In this document: positions 1 through 6,795 of the stretch, one piece after another
How the letters are laid out: each line of letters starts with the position of its first letter
Position numbering within the stretch: the stretch's first letter is position 1
Source of the DNA: Lachnospiraceae bacterium
Lineage (GTDB): Bacteria > Bacillota > Clostridia > Lachnospirales > Lachnospiraceae
Direction: 5' to 3'
Assembly: GCA_900770345.1 (NCBI GenBank)
Contig: CAAGKF010000020.1
Span: 1 to 32,480, forward strand
Length of the DNA: 32,480 nucleotides
Program-made: the position numbers and the translations under genes
Notes under the pieces: generated by a model
What the model saw: the letters and a program-made list of their open reading frames with translations, nothing else
What the model was told of the DNA's origin: nothing
Database searches by the model: none

Positions 1-28
1 AAATTACCCAAGAGCACAACGAAGGAAG

Positions 29-70
29 AAAACGCTGTAGAGCCTGGAAATAAAGGCTGTACAGCGTTTT
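29..70. terminator. Hairpin terminator at the left edge
   Basis: An 11-bp inverted repeat (arms 29-39 and 60-70, sequences AAAACGCTGTA and TACAGCGTTTT) is extended inside by AGCC/GGCT (41-44 with 55-58). The arms begin with A and end with T runs, so it could stop transcription from either side. The gene it serves lies outside the window. Confidence 0.5.
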
Positions 71-110
71 ATGATCTTTCAAACTGTCAAAGACAGGATT
101 ATACACGTAA

Positions 111-359
111 ATCTCTTATTTTTTCAAGATATCTGTACTCCTGGTAACTCTCCTGTGCTGGAGGCTGCCGGCAGCTCTCTGCACCGGTGTGCTCAGCAGA
201 ATCGGATATGCCATTATCTATATCCACAATTCCTCCACCGCGGGAGCTGATTTTATCGTAATGGCTGTAAAAGCTTTAAAACCCTATCTTCCTCTCGGAA
301 AGATCATCCTGATATCGGATGCGGTGACAAGGCTGAGAATCCGGCTGTGGAACCGGTGA
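111..359 (+). pseudogene. Decayed fragment resembling a YitT-family membrane protein
   Basis: This plus-strand frame is open from just after a TAA at 108 to a TGA at 357-359. It has no start codon or ribosome site near its left end; the first ATG is at 261. The translation has a hydrophobic stretch (SVLLVTLLC...), then IGYAIIYIHNSSTAGADFIV and PLGKIILISDAV. This pattern resembles the glycine-rich core of YitT/DUF161 integral membrane proteins (SSTGGTDI... then a 'G(K/R)xLxxxDxV' segment). The frame then runs into unrelated sequence and stops, so both ends of the gene and the C-terminal DUF2179 domain are missing. I read it as a remnant. The family call is from motif memory and is moderate. 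Confidence 0.45.
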
Positions 360-370
360 AAACAGCAGCA

Positions 371-409
371 AAAAATCCCGTCTGAATTCCTTTCGGAATC
401 AGACGGGAT
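371..409 (-). terminator. Rho-independent terminator of the rpsF-ssb-rpsR operon
   Basis: Read on the minus strand, ATCCCGTCTGA (409-399) pairs perfectly with TCAGACGGGAT (385-375) around an inner loop, and a run of five T follows at once. It lies 23 bases past the rpsR stop codon. Confidence 0.9.
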
Positions 410-431
410 CTGAACTTGTACTGACTGCAGA

Positions 432-701
432 TTAATCACAGGTATATGGCATAAGAGCAATATGACGTGCACGCTTGATCGCTACAGTTAAAGCTCTCTG
501 ATGCTTTGCGCAGTTTCCGGTGATACGGCGGGGAAGGATCTTTCCTCTCTCAGATACGTATCTCTTTAACTTGTTAACATCCTTGTAATCGATTGTGCCG
601 TTCTTATCGCCACAGAATACACAAACTTTCTTTCTTCTGCGCATTCCGCCTGGTCTTCTCATCTTAGCGCCATCTGGTCTGTCTGTTTTATTAAATGCCA
701 T
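432..701 (-). CDS. rpsR: Small ribosomal subunit protein bS18
   Basis: This is ribosomal protein bS18 (89 aa), which binds the platform of the 30S subunit as a heterodimer with bS6. The family core is plain: a basic N-terminal stretch with a Cys pair (KKVCVFCGDK), then IDYKDVNKLKRYVSERGKILPRRITGNCAKHQRALTVAIKRAR. The length is normal. The ATG at 701 follows an AGGAGG site at a slightly long distance. It is the last gene of the rpsF-ssb-rpsR operon, the usual bacterial order, and a strong terminator follows it. Two of the Cys residues form the CxxC of zinc-type S18 paralogues, so it is probably the Zn-binding (C+) form. Confidence 0.97.
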   Translation of the reverse strand: MAFNKTDRPDGAKMRRPGGMRRRKKVCVFCGDKNGTIDYKDVNKLKRYVSERGKILPRRITGNCAKHQRALTVAIKRARHIALMPYTCD

Positions 702-740
702 TGGTGTTGTCCTCCTTTATATTATTAACCACGGAACATT

Positions 741-1205
741 CTAGTTGAACGGAAGTCCTTCATCCTCCACTCCGTCCGGAATGTTCATAAACCCATCACC
801 AATCGCACTGGCAGGTGCCGGCCTCTGGGCAGGAGCGGACTGTCCATAGCCGCTCATATCAGATGCCTGACCCTTGCTGTCTGCGAACTCCTGGTCATCA
901 AGGATGACCTCGGTGGTGTATACTCTCTGACCGTCCTTATTCACATAGCTACCTGTCTGGAGTCTGCCGGATACCAGCACACGCATTCCCTGACGGAAAT
1001 ATCTCTCAGCAAACTCGCCTGCACGGTCAAAAGCTACACAGTTGATAAAATCCGCTGTCTGCTGCTGGTCGCCGCCGTCCTGATTCCTGCGGCCTCTTCT
1101 GTCCACTGCAAGAGTGTATCTGGCAATTGCCATGGAACGCTCTCCCTGTGAATATCTTACTTCCGGATCTCTTGTCAATCTTCCCATTAAGATAACTCTG
1201 TTCAT
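741..1205 (-). CDS. ssb: Single-stranded DNA-binding protein
   Basis: SSB coats single-stranded DNA during replication, repair and recombination. The protein (154 aa) opens with the canonical OB-fold start MNRVILMGRLTRDPEVRYS, followed by the core DFINCVAFDRAGEFAERYFRQGMRVLVSGRLQTGSYVNKDGQRVYTTEVI at about residues 50-105. After it comes a flexible Gly/Gln/Pro-rich tail ending in the acidic, hydrophobic tip DEGLPFN. This tip is the conserved element that recruits partner proteins. It lies between rpsF and rpsR in the same direction, the standard S6-SSB-S18 operon. A plausible AAAAGGAAG ribosome site precedes the ATG. Confidence 0.97.
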   Translation of the reverse strand: MNRVILMGRLTRDPEVRYSQGERSMAIARYTLAVDRRGRRNQDGGDQQQTADFINCVAFDRAGEFAERYFRQGMRVLVSGRLQTGSYVNKDGQRVYTTEVILDDQEFADSKGQASDMSGYGQSAPAQRPAPASAIGDGFMNIPDGVEDEGLPFN

Positions 1206-1253
1206 ACAGTCACTCTTCCTTTTCTTATCCCCGAAAACGGGACTGGGTATCTC

Positions 1254-1541
1254 TTATGCCTCTACCTTAACGCATAAGTATCTGATCACTGGTTCCATAA
1301 TACGAACGTGTGCTTCTACTTCGTTCGGGCATACAGAATCGGACTCAAACTGAATGAAGTAATAGTAAGCTTCATGCATCTTCTGGATCTCATATGCAAG
1401 TCTCTTCTTACCCCACTCATCTACGTTGGTCACAGTGCCACCGAAACGGGTGATGTAACCTTTTACCTTCTCGATTGCTGCTGCACGCTCTTCGTCTTCA
1501 AGCTTCACATTCAGAACAACGGTTAACTCATACTTGTTCAT
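1254..1541 (-). CDS. rpsF: Small ribosomal subunit protein bS6
   Basis: This is ribosomal protein bS6 (95 aa), the 30S platform partner of bS18. It starts MNKYELTVVLNVKLEDEERAAAIEKVKGYITRFGGTVTNVDEWGKKRLAYEIQKMHEAYYYFIQFES, the typical ferredoxin-like S6 sequence with the W-G-K-(K/R)-(R/K)-L-A-Y-x-I signature. It is the first gene of the rpsF-ssb-rpsR operon. Its AAGGAGG ribosome site (1551-1557) is partly locked in a leader hairpin (separate entry), which suggests feedback control by the S6:S18 dimer. A good promoter lies about 80 bases upstream of the ATG. Confidence 0.97.
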   Translation of the reverse strand: MNKYELTVVLNVKLEDEERAAAIEKVKGYITRFGGTVTNVDEWGKKRLAYEIQKMHEAYYYFIQFESDSVCPNEVEAHVRIMEPVIRYLCVKVEA

Positions 1542-1552
1542 CTTGCTTTACC

Positions 1553-1596
1553 TCCTTGTGGTCTCTGGCCCCTGCTTTCAGTATCAGGAGCAAGGA
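1553..1596 (-). promoter_or_regulatory. rpsF leader hairpin masking the ribosome site (candidate S6:S18 autoregulatory RNA)
   Basis: In the RNA, UCCUU (1596-1592) pairs with AAGGA (1557-1553), which is part of the rpsF Shine-Dalgarno AAGGAGG. Directly inside, GCUCCUG (1591-1585) pairs with CAGGGGC (1574-1568), one G-U pair included. The unpaired strand CAGAGACCAC (1567-1558) forms a one-sided bulge. Bacterial rpsF leaders bound by S6:S18 are known to have a stem with an asymmetric bulge near the ribosome site. I infer the same role here from position and shape. Confidence 0.55.
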
Positions 1597-1617
1597 TTTA
1601 ATATGTCACGGTATGTT

Positions 1618-1646
1618 ATTGTAACAAACTTTCCGGATAAAAGCAA
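1618..1646 (-). promoter_or_regulatory. Sigma-A type promoter of the rpsF operon
   Basis: On the minus strand, -35 TTGCTT (1646-1641) and -10 TACAAT (1623-1618) are separated by exactly 17 bases. Predicted start near 1611, giving a leader of about 70 nt that contains the hairpin over the rpsF ribosome site. Confidence 0.7.
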
Positions 1647-1747
1647 GCTGTTTTTTGCTTTTTTCTCACGTTTTTCCCCGCAATTTTTCCTCTTTTTTCA
1701 GTTCGTTGCGGTTCAGGCGGGACATCTTCGCCGCCTGGCCTAAGGCT

Positions 1748-1942
1748 TCAGTTCTTCTTGGTCAGACCGCGGGTATTTTTCTCCACCAGTCTTCTGGCTA
1801 CCATGATCTGGTGTCCGCATCCTGTGCATTTCAGCCGGAAATCCGCTCCCACACGGAGAATCTCCCATTCCGTACTGCCGCAGGGATGAGGTTTTTTCAG
1901 TTTTACCACATCCCCCACTTCATAGTTTAACTTTTCCATCAT
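1748..1942 (-). CDS. DUF951 family small protein
   Basis: A 64-aa protein matching the DUF951 family of Firmicutes, whose function is not established. Visible features: an acidic/hydrophobic start (YEVGDVVKLKKPHPCGSTEWEILRVGADFRLKC) and a CxxC-like pair in LKCTGCGHQIMVARR. Together with the earlier Cys in PHPCG, these could bind zinc. The 'GD-VV-LKKPHPCG---W-I-R-G-D-RLKC-GC-H---' pattern is the family signature and covers nearly the whole protein. Two ATG codons in tandem open the frame after an AGGGG element. The gene lies between the aldo/keto reductase and rpsF on the same strand, but the rpsF operon has its own promoter downstream of it. Confidence 0.85.
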   Translation of the reverse strand: MMEKLNYEVGDVVKLKKPHPCGSTEWEILRVGADFRLKCTGCGHQIMVARRLVEKNTRGLTKKN

Positions 1943-1964
1943 TTTATTATGCCCCTGAAATTAT

Positions 1965-2969
1965 TTAAGACTCCGTCCCCTGTGACAGGATCCGATCAAT
2001 GGCCTTCAGCTCTTCCCCGTCAAAGGACAGTTTTTTCAGTGCCCTCACATTATCCGTCAGCTGCTCCGGACTGCTGGCTCCGATCAGGACACTGGTCACC
2101 TCGCGTCTGCGCAGAACCCAGGCCAGGGCCATCTGCGCCAGAGACTGCCCTCTGCCTGCCGCGATCTCATTGAGACGGCGTATTTTTCCCATATGGACTT
2201 CCGTGAGGTAACGCCCGCCTACGGTGGTGCCCGGTCTGGAAGCACGCGAGCCCTGAGGGATCCCCTCCAGATACCGCCCTGTCAGCGCTCCCTGGGCCAG
2301 AGGGCTGTAACAGATGCAGCCCACTCCTTCCCGTTCAAGAAGTCCGAACAAAGCCTCCTCCGCACCGCGCTCAAACATATTGTAGCGGGGCTGATGGATC
2401 AGACAGGGCGTACCATTCTCCCGCAGGAGCTTTATGGCTTTCTCCGCTTCCTGCGCACTGTAATTGGAAATGCCCACGTACAGTGCCTTTCCCTGCCTTA
2501 CAATATCTGACAGAGCCCCCATAGTCTCTTCAAGGGGCGTTTCAGGGTCCGGTCGGTGATGATAAAAAACGTCCACATAATCAAGCCCCATCCGTTTTAA
2601 GCTGGAATCCAGGCTTGCCATCAGGTATTTTCTGGATCCCCAGTTTCCATAGGGGCCCGGCCAGAAATCATAGCCTGCTTTGGTGGAAATAAACAGCTGG
2701 TCACGATACCGGCCCAGATCCGTTTTCAGCACAGCTCCGAAATTCTCCTCTGCCAGTCCCGGCGCCGGCCGGCCGTAATTATTCGCCAGATCAAAATGTG
2801 TAATTCCCAGATCAAAAGCTTTAAACAGGATGGCCTTCTGCTCTTCCAGAGTCTTTTCCAGACCGAAATTCTGCCACAGTCCCAGAGAGACCCCGGGCAG
2901 GAGAACGCCGCTTCTCCCGCAGCGTTTGTATTCCATCACCTCATACCTGTTTTCTGCCGCTTCGTACAT
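1965..2969 (-). CDS. Aldo/keto reductase (YghZ / L-glyceraldehyde 3-phosphate reductase-like)
   Basis: NAD(P)H-dependent aldo/keto reductase of about 334 aa, closest in pattern to the YghZ/AKR14 group, which reduces small aldehydes such as L-glyceraldehyde 3-phosphate. The TIM-barrel catalytic tetrad is visible: Asp and Tyr in DLANNYG, Lys in STKAGYDFWPGPYG, His in YHHRPDP. The C-terminal cofactor-binding segment SVLIGASSPEQLTDNVRAL is also present. I chose the ATG at 2969 because AGGAGG lies eight bases before it; the frame is open to 3002 but that start has no ribosome site. It follows the sirtuin gene by 54 bases on the same strand. The natural substrate cannot be read from sequence. Confidence 0.88.
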   Translation of the reverse strand: MYEAAENRYEVMEYKRCGRSGVLLPGVSLGLWQNFGLEKTLEEQKAILFKAFDLGITHFDLANNYGRPAPGLAEENFGAVLKTDLGRYRDQLFISTKAGYDFWPGPYGNWGSRKYLMASLDSSLKRMGLDYVDVFYHHRPDPETPLEETMGALSDIVRQGKALYVGISNYSAQEAEKAIKLLRENGTPCLIHQPRYNMFERGAEEALFGLLEREGVGCICYSPLAQGALTGRYLEGIPQGSRASRPGTTVGGRYLTEVHMGKIRRLNEIAAGRGQSLAQMALAWVLRRREVTSVLIGASSPEQLTDNVRALKKLSFDGEELKAIDRILSQGTES

Positions 2970-3023
2970 TGGTTTTTCCTCCTGCATACCTTTATTCCCC
3001 ATTCTGAACAGTGATAACAGTGA

Positions 3024-3755
3024 TTATTCCACACCTGCAGCAGCTCCCAGAACCTGACCGATGCTGTCGCTGATTACCAGGTCTGCCTGAGAATCCCGTG
3101 AGGTTGCCGCTTTGTTGATCAGCACCAGCTTCTTTCCCCGGTAATAATCGATCAGCCCCGCAGCGGGATATACTACCAGAGAAGTTCCGCCGATAATAAG
3201 CATATCCGCGTCGCGGATGTAATCTACAGATTTCTGCAGAGTCCGGCTGTCCAGTCCCTCCTCATACAAAACCACATCCGGTTTGATCACACCGCCGCAG
3301 CTGCATTTTGGCACGCCTTCACTGTTCACTACATAATCCAGATCGTAAAAGGCGCCGCAGCGTGTACAGTAGTTTCTATGTACAGAGCCGTGAAGCTCCA
3401 GCACCTCTTTGCTTCCTGCCATCTGGTGAAGCCCATCGATGTTCTGAGTGATCACAGCCCTCAGCTTTCCCTCAGCCTCCAGCTTTGCCAGAGCCCTGTG
3501 AGCGGCATTGGGCTTTGCGTCGGTAAACAGCATCCTGTCCTTATAGAAACGGTAAAACTCCTCTGTCTGACGCACATAAAAGCTGTGACTGATGATGGTT
3601 TCCGGCGGATACTTGTAATGCTGACTGTAAAGTCCGTCCACACTGCGGAAATCCGGTATCCCGCTTTCCGTTGATACCCCGGCCCCACCGAAGAATACAA
3701 TATTGTCACTGCCGTCGATCCATTCCTTCAGCTTCTGCCATTTTTCATTCATCAT
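3024..3755 (-). CDS. cobB: NAD-dependent protein deacylase (sirtuin, SIR2 family)
   Basis: A sirtuin of about 243 aa that removes acyl groups from protein lysines using NAD+. The NAD-binding start GGAGVSTESGIPDFRS, the TQNIDGLHQ motif, the catalytic His in LELHGS, a four-Cys zinc site (CTRCG...CSCG) and the late GTSLVVYPAA motif are all present. The start at 3755 is supported by GGAGG six bases before the paired ATGs. The longer open frame to 3809 would overlap the end of the acetyltransferase gene and has no site. It lies 53 bases downstream of a GNAT acetyltransferase on the same strand, which suggests a shared transcript and possibly opposing activities. The gene symbol is by family only. 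Confidence 0.92.
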   Translation of the reverse strand: MMNEKWQKLKEWIDGSDNIVFFGGAGVSTESGIPDFRSVDGLYSQHYKYPPETIISHSFYVRQTEEFYRFYKDRMLFTDAKPNAAHRALAKLEAEGKLRAVITQNIDGLHQMAGSKEVLELHGSVHRNYCTRCGAFYDLDYVVNSEGVPKCSCGGVIKPDVVLYEEGLDSRTLQKSVDYIRDADMLIIGGTSLVVYPAAGLIDYYRGKKLVLINKAATSRDSQADLVISDSIGQVLGAAAGVE

Positions 3756-3808
3756 TCCGATTCCTCCTTCTCTCACAGATACCCTCAACGGACACGGGTA
3801 CCAAAACA

Positions 3809-4927
3809 CTACACTACTTCATCCAGAAAAACGCCCTGCAGAGTCTGTATATAATCACACCAGAAGGGGACTTCCTCCTCCAGCAGATCTTCCAGCCGCC
3901 GATAGCCGAACAGCCAGGCAGTCAGCTTCTCAACGGAAATATCCAGAATCTCCGTTGACACGAGGGCATCCTCTGTGGAGCTTCCCAGGCATCCGCCTGC
4001 CTGCTCCGTACCCTCACCCTGTCTGTCCAGCCTTCCTCCCTGTCTGTCCAGCCTCCAGATCCATATACCGTCATTTCCCTTTACCTGAGGATCACGGATC
4101 CTTAAAGCCACCTCCATGGAAGGGCATGGACAGTCTTCACTGACGTGGACGGCCTTCATTATTTCCGCTGCATTGGTGATCCGGGCCATGATAGCCGGAT
4201 GTGAGACATCCTCCCCTTCCCCCTTCTGGGGCAGACGCGCATACCGGTCTTCTTTCCCATAAAAGAAACGCTGCTCTCTTTTTCCGAGACCCCATTCGGC
4301 GCGGAGCGCCGTCAGCTCCCCCCGCTCATCAAACCAGCCCTGCACGCTTCCTTTCTCGCTTTCCAGCTCTGCCTGAAGAAGACGCATATAGTCCTCATCC
4401 CGCTCCGCATAAACCTGATACCGCTTCTCCAGCCAGCCATTCATCCAGCGGGCCAGCTTTTCCGGCTCCTCATCAAGCCGGATCTCCCGCCATTCAAAGG
4501 AAGAAAGAGCCGCCTCATCAGGCCGAAGCACCGGCTGATCATAAATATAGACAAAGCCGAAGGGTTCATATATAGCCGGAGAAGCCGGCATCAGGAAACA
4601 AAAGGGCATCTTATCCCGGTGCATATCCTCCATCATCTTTATCAGCACATCCCGCATATGGCCCTGATGACGGCTGTCAGCAGCTGTCGCCACTCCTACA
4701 ATATAATCTGTCTGAAAACGACACTCTCCCGCCCGCAGCAGATAGGGATTTAAATGAGCCATGGTAAGCATTTTCCCATGAGCATCTTCCTTTACCAGCA
4801 CCCGGCTGCGCGGAAGCTTTCTGCTGAAATAATAATCCCCGAAGGATCGGGAATCCTCAGGAAACGCTTCCTCCCAGAGGGATCTGCACCTGCCGAATTC
4901 TTCTTTTTCCAGATATCGGACTGTCAT
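3809..4927 (-). CDS. GNAT N-acetyltransferase, Eis-like with C-terminal sterol-carrier-like domain
   Basis: A protein of 372 aa with an N-terminal GNAT fold. The acetyl-CoA motif is at about residues 77-98 (VGVATAADSRHQGHMRDVLI), followed by MPASPAIYEPFGFVYIYD, as in the Eis/GNAT_acetyltr family. Such proteins have two GNAT domains and a C-terminal SCP2-like domain; here the last 120 residues (MKAVHVSEDCP...ALRIRDPQVKGNDGIWIW) fit that region. A seven-residue in-frame repeat (RLDRQGG then RLDRQGE) lies in the linker, encoded by a 21-bp tandem duplication at 4019-4054. The neighbours are DUF2156 upstream (36-base gap) and the sirtuin downstream. The substrate is unknown; Eis relatives acetylate amines, including aminoglycosides or protein lysines. 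Confidence 0.82.
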   Translation of the reverse strand: MTVRYLEKEEFGRCRSLWEEAFPEDSRSFGDYYFSRKLPRSRVLVKEDAHGKMLTMAHLNPYLLRAGECRFQTDYIVGVATAADSRHQGHMRDVLIKMMEDMHRDKMPFCFLMPASPAIYEPFGFVYIYDQPVLRPDEAALSSFEWREIRLDEEPEKLARWMNGWLEKRYQVYAERDEDYMRLLQAELESEKGSVQGWFDERGELTALRAEWGLGKREQRFFYGKEDRYARLPQKGEGEDVSHPAIMARITNAAEIMKAVHVSEDCPCPSMEVALRIRDPQVKGNDGIWIWRLDRQGGRLDRQGEGTEQAGGCLGSSTEDALVSTEILDISVEKLTAWLFGYRRLEDLLEEEVPFWCDYIQTLQGVFLDEVV

Positions 4928-4963
4928 ACTGCATCATCCTTTCCGCGGATTCCCGCATCGCCC

Positions 4964-5878
4964 CTATTTTATCTTACGCACGGAATATTTCCGCGCAAAA
5001 TCACAGGGATAATAACTCATCTTAGCCCGTCTTAAGCCTTCCATGCCCACATCGTCCTCACGGTTTACCAGCGCCACCTGGGGAAACTCGTTTACCAGAA
5101 ACTGCTGATTCACAAACTGATACAGTCCCTTGATCTCCGGATTGGCCTTCTCAATATGGATAATGGCCATATTTTCCAGTTCATTCAGGCTTCCCATGGT
5201 AAACGCCTCCAGAACACCGTCCACATAAACACCGGCCATGCGCACGTCCAGACCGGAGCAGTTCTTTAAAATCTCATGAATACCTGCCACCTCGTAATCC
5301 AGGGATTCCTCCATGGCGTCGGCCTCCTCCTTCTGCTGTCTCCAGCGCTCCATAAAATTCCATACTTCATGGCGATCGGAACAGCAGAGCCTTCGGTATT
5401 CAAAACGGCCTTCGTATTCCCTCAGAAAGGCATTCAGGTGATTTTTCTTTTTATGAAGCTTCTTTCCTGACAGGGTCCGCATGGCATCCCCATTGTAGAG
5501 ATAATCCTTCAGATCTTCCTGCTCTTTCACCTCAAAAACTTCCGGATCCAGTTTCAGATACTCCACTGCCTCCGCATCAGCCAGTGAAATATAAAAGGGC
5601 TTGTGAAGCTCTTTCTCAAAATACTCCACCAGCTGATCAAAAAAGTAAGGAAGATCCTCCTGCCTGCACATGGGCATGGCCGTGGATGTCTGTCCGTCCT
5701 TCTCCATCAGCCAGAGAGCTGCGCGGTCCTCACTGACAGCACACTGCACATGATAGTAATCCTTCCATAAAAAACAGTCCAGAAATACACTGTCACAGGT
5801 TTTATTAGGTCTCAGCCCGTAAAAAGGACGAAGCCTGTCCGCATCCTTTGCCTCCACGGGCTTAAAATCCAGATTCAT
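4964..5878 (-). CDS. DUF2156 protein (LPG synthetase C-terminal-like, GNAT-fold)
   Basis: A 304-aa protein of the DUF2156 group, related to the C-terminal catalytic domain of phosphatidylglycerol lysyltransferase (MprF). That domain has a double GNAT-like fold and uses aminoacyl-tRNA. Visible markers: SGKKLHKKKNHLNAFLREYEG in the middle, the acidic AGIHEILKNC stretch, GVYVDGVLEAFTMGSL, then HIEKANPEIKGLYQFVNQQF and the ending VNREDDVGMEGLRRAKMSYYP, which is typical of the family. No membrane segments are present, so it is cytoplasmic, unlike full MprF. A GAGGT site precedes the ATG and a promoter is seen at 5946-5973. It may be the first gene of the block DUF2156-GNAT-sirtuin. True substrate unknown. 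Confidence 0.8.
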   Translation of the reverse strand: MNLDFKPVEAKDADRLRPFYGLRPNKTCDSVFLDCFLWKDYYHVQCAVSEDRAALWLMEKDGQTSTAMPMCRQEDLPYFFDQLVEYFEKELHKPFYISLADAEAVEYLKLDPEVFEVKEQEDLKDYLYNGDAMRTLSGKKLHKKKNHLNAFLREYEGRFEYRRLCCSDRHEVWNFMERWRQQKEEADAMEESLDYEVAGIHEILKNCSGLDVRMAGVYVDGVLEAFTMGSLNELENMAIIHIEKANPEIKGLYQFVNQQFLVNEFPQVALVNREDDVGMEGLRRAKMSYYPCDFARKYSVRKIK

Positions 5879-5945
5879 TTATCTATACCTCTTTTCTAAT
5901 GCTCCTTCGCTGTTTTCAAAAGAGCATACTATTCGATTATGCTTT

Positions 5946-5973
5946 AGTATACCACAAAACCTTGGTTTGTCAC
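5946..5973 (-). promoter_or_regulatory. Predicted promoter of the DUF2156-GNAT-sirtuin block
   Basis: On the minus strand, -35 GTGACA (5973-5968) and -10 TATACT (5951-5946) are spaced 16 bases apart, about 70 bases upstream of the DUF2156 start codon. Confidence 0.55.
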
Positions 5974-6000
5974 TATGAATTATTTCGCTCATTGCAAACC

Positions 6001-6032
6001 GCCGCCAGCTGACAAGCACGCCGGCTGACGGC
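6001..6032 (-). terminator. Hairpin after the response regulator gene
   Basis: GCCGTCAGC pairs with GCTGGCGGC (6032-6024 with 6009-6001 on the minus strand; one G-T pair). It lies 20 bases past the stop codon of the response regulator. The following T run is short (GGTTTGC), so it is a weak intrinsic terminator at best. Confidence 0.4.
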
Positions 6033-6051
6033 CGGAAACGATAACAAAGCA

Positions 6052-6795
6052 CTATTTTCCAAGATGCAGTGTCGCATATGTTTTTGCAGATATTCCGGTA
6101 TATTTTTTAAAACAGCGATAAAAATAATTCGGATCGGTAAAGCCTACCAATGCAGCCACTTCCGAAGCGCTGTAATTTTCAGAAGATAATATCTGCTGGG
6201 CACTGTGAATGCGATAGCGGGCCAAAAGCTCAGAAAAACCTATTCCCGTATCTTTTTTTATACATTTTCCCAGATAATCCGGACTTGTTTTAATCATATC
6301 TGAGATAATCGGAAGCGACAGATTTTGTACATATTGTTCTGCAATTATGTGAAGCGCCATACGGGTAAAGGGATGCTGCGGCTCTGTCTGAAGGAATGGA
6401 AATATCCGGCTGAAGGATTCCTCATAGTCCGATGAAGGGACTATTTTTCGAATCACATCCTCCAGTTCTTCTTCCAGATACGGTTTAACAAGATAATCTT
6501 TCACCCCGATGCGCAGTGCCTTTTGCGCATATTGAAACGTGCTGTAGGCTGTAAGCATGATAATGCGGATATCCGGATGGGCCTCTTTTAACTTCTCCGC
6601 CACATATAAACCGTCATAAACAGGAAGCTCTATATCAAGAAGCGCCAGATCAACAGGATTTGCGATCCCCATTTCAAGAGCGGATTTTCCGTTATTGACA
6701 GAACCAACTATTTTCATATCGGGAAAACGGCGCCGGACAAAATCTGTCAAAAAGAGAAGTTCTCTGTATTCATCCTCCACAATTAATACATTCAT
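6052..6795 (-). CDS. YesN-type response regulator with AraC DNA-binding domain
   Basis: A 247-aa response regulator. The receiver domain (about 1-120) has the acidic pair in IVEDEY, the phospho-acceptor Asp54 in LLDIELP, Thr/Ser in MLTAYST and Lys104 in YLVKPYLEEE. The C-terminal 100 residues carry two AraC-type helix-turn-helix units (ISDMIKTSPDYLGKCIKK and ASEVAALVGFTDPNYFYRCFKKYTG). Its start codon overlaps the end of the histidine kinase gene by 26 bases, so the two are translationally coupled. YesN-type regulators usually activate a neighbouring transport and catabolism operon, here the divergent TRAP-sulfatase genes. The phased repeats at 10115-10165 are a candidate binding site. Confidence 0.93.
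   Translation of the reverse strand: MNVLIVEDEYRELLFLTDFVRRRFPDMKIVGSVNNGKSALEMGIANPVDLALLDIELPVYDGLYVAEKLKEAHPDIRIIMLTAYSTFQYAQKALRIGVKDYLVKPYLEEELEDVIRKIVPSSDYEESFSRIFPFLQTEPQHPFTRMALHIIAEQYVQNLSLPIISDMIKTSPDYLGKCIKKDTGIGFSELLARYRIHSAQQILSSENYSASEVAALVGFTDPNYFYRCFKKYTGISAKTYATLHLGK

Noticed and set aside
1641..1665. AAAGCAA/TTGCTTT-like hairpin with T run on the plus strand
   Set aside because: It overlaps the -35 region of the rpsF promoter and no plus-strand gene ends there, so a terminator call is unsupported.
1714..1737. CAGGCGG/CCGCCTG stem after the DUF951 gene
   Set aside because: A perfect 7-bp stem but without a following T run on the minus strand; too weak to list as a terminator.
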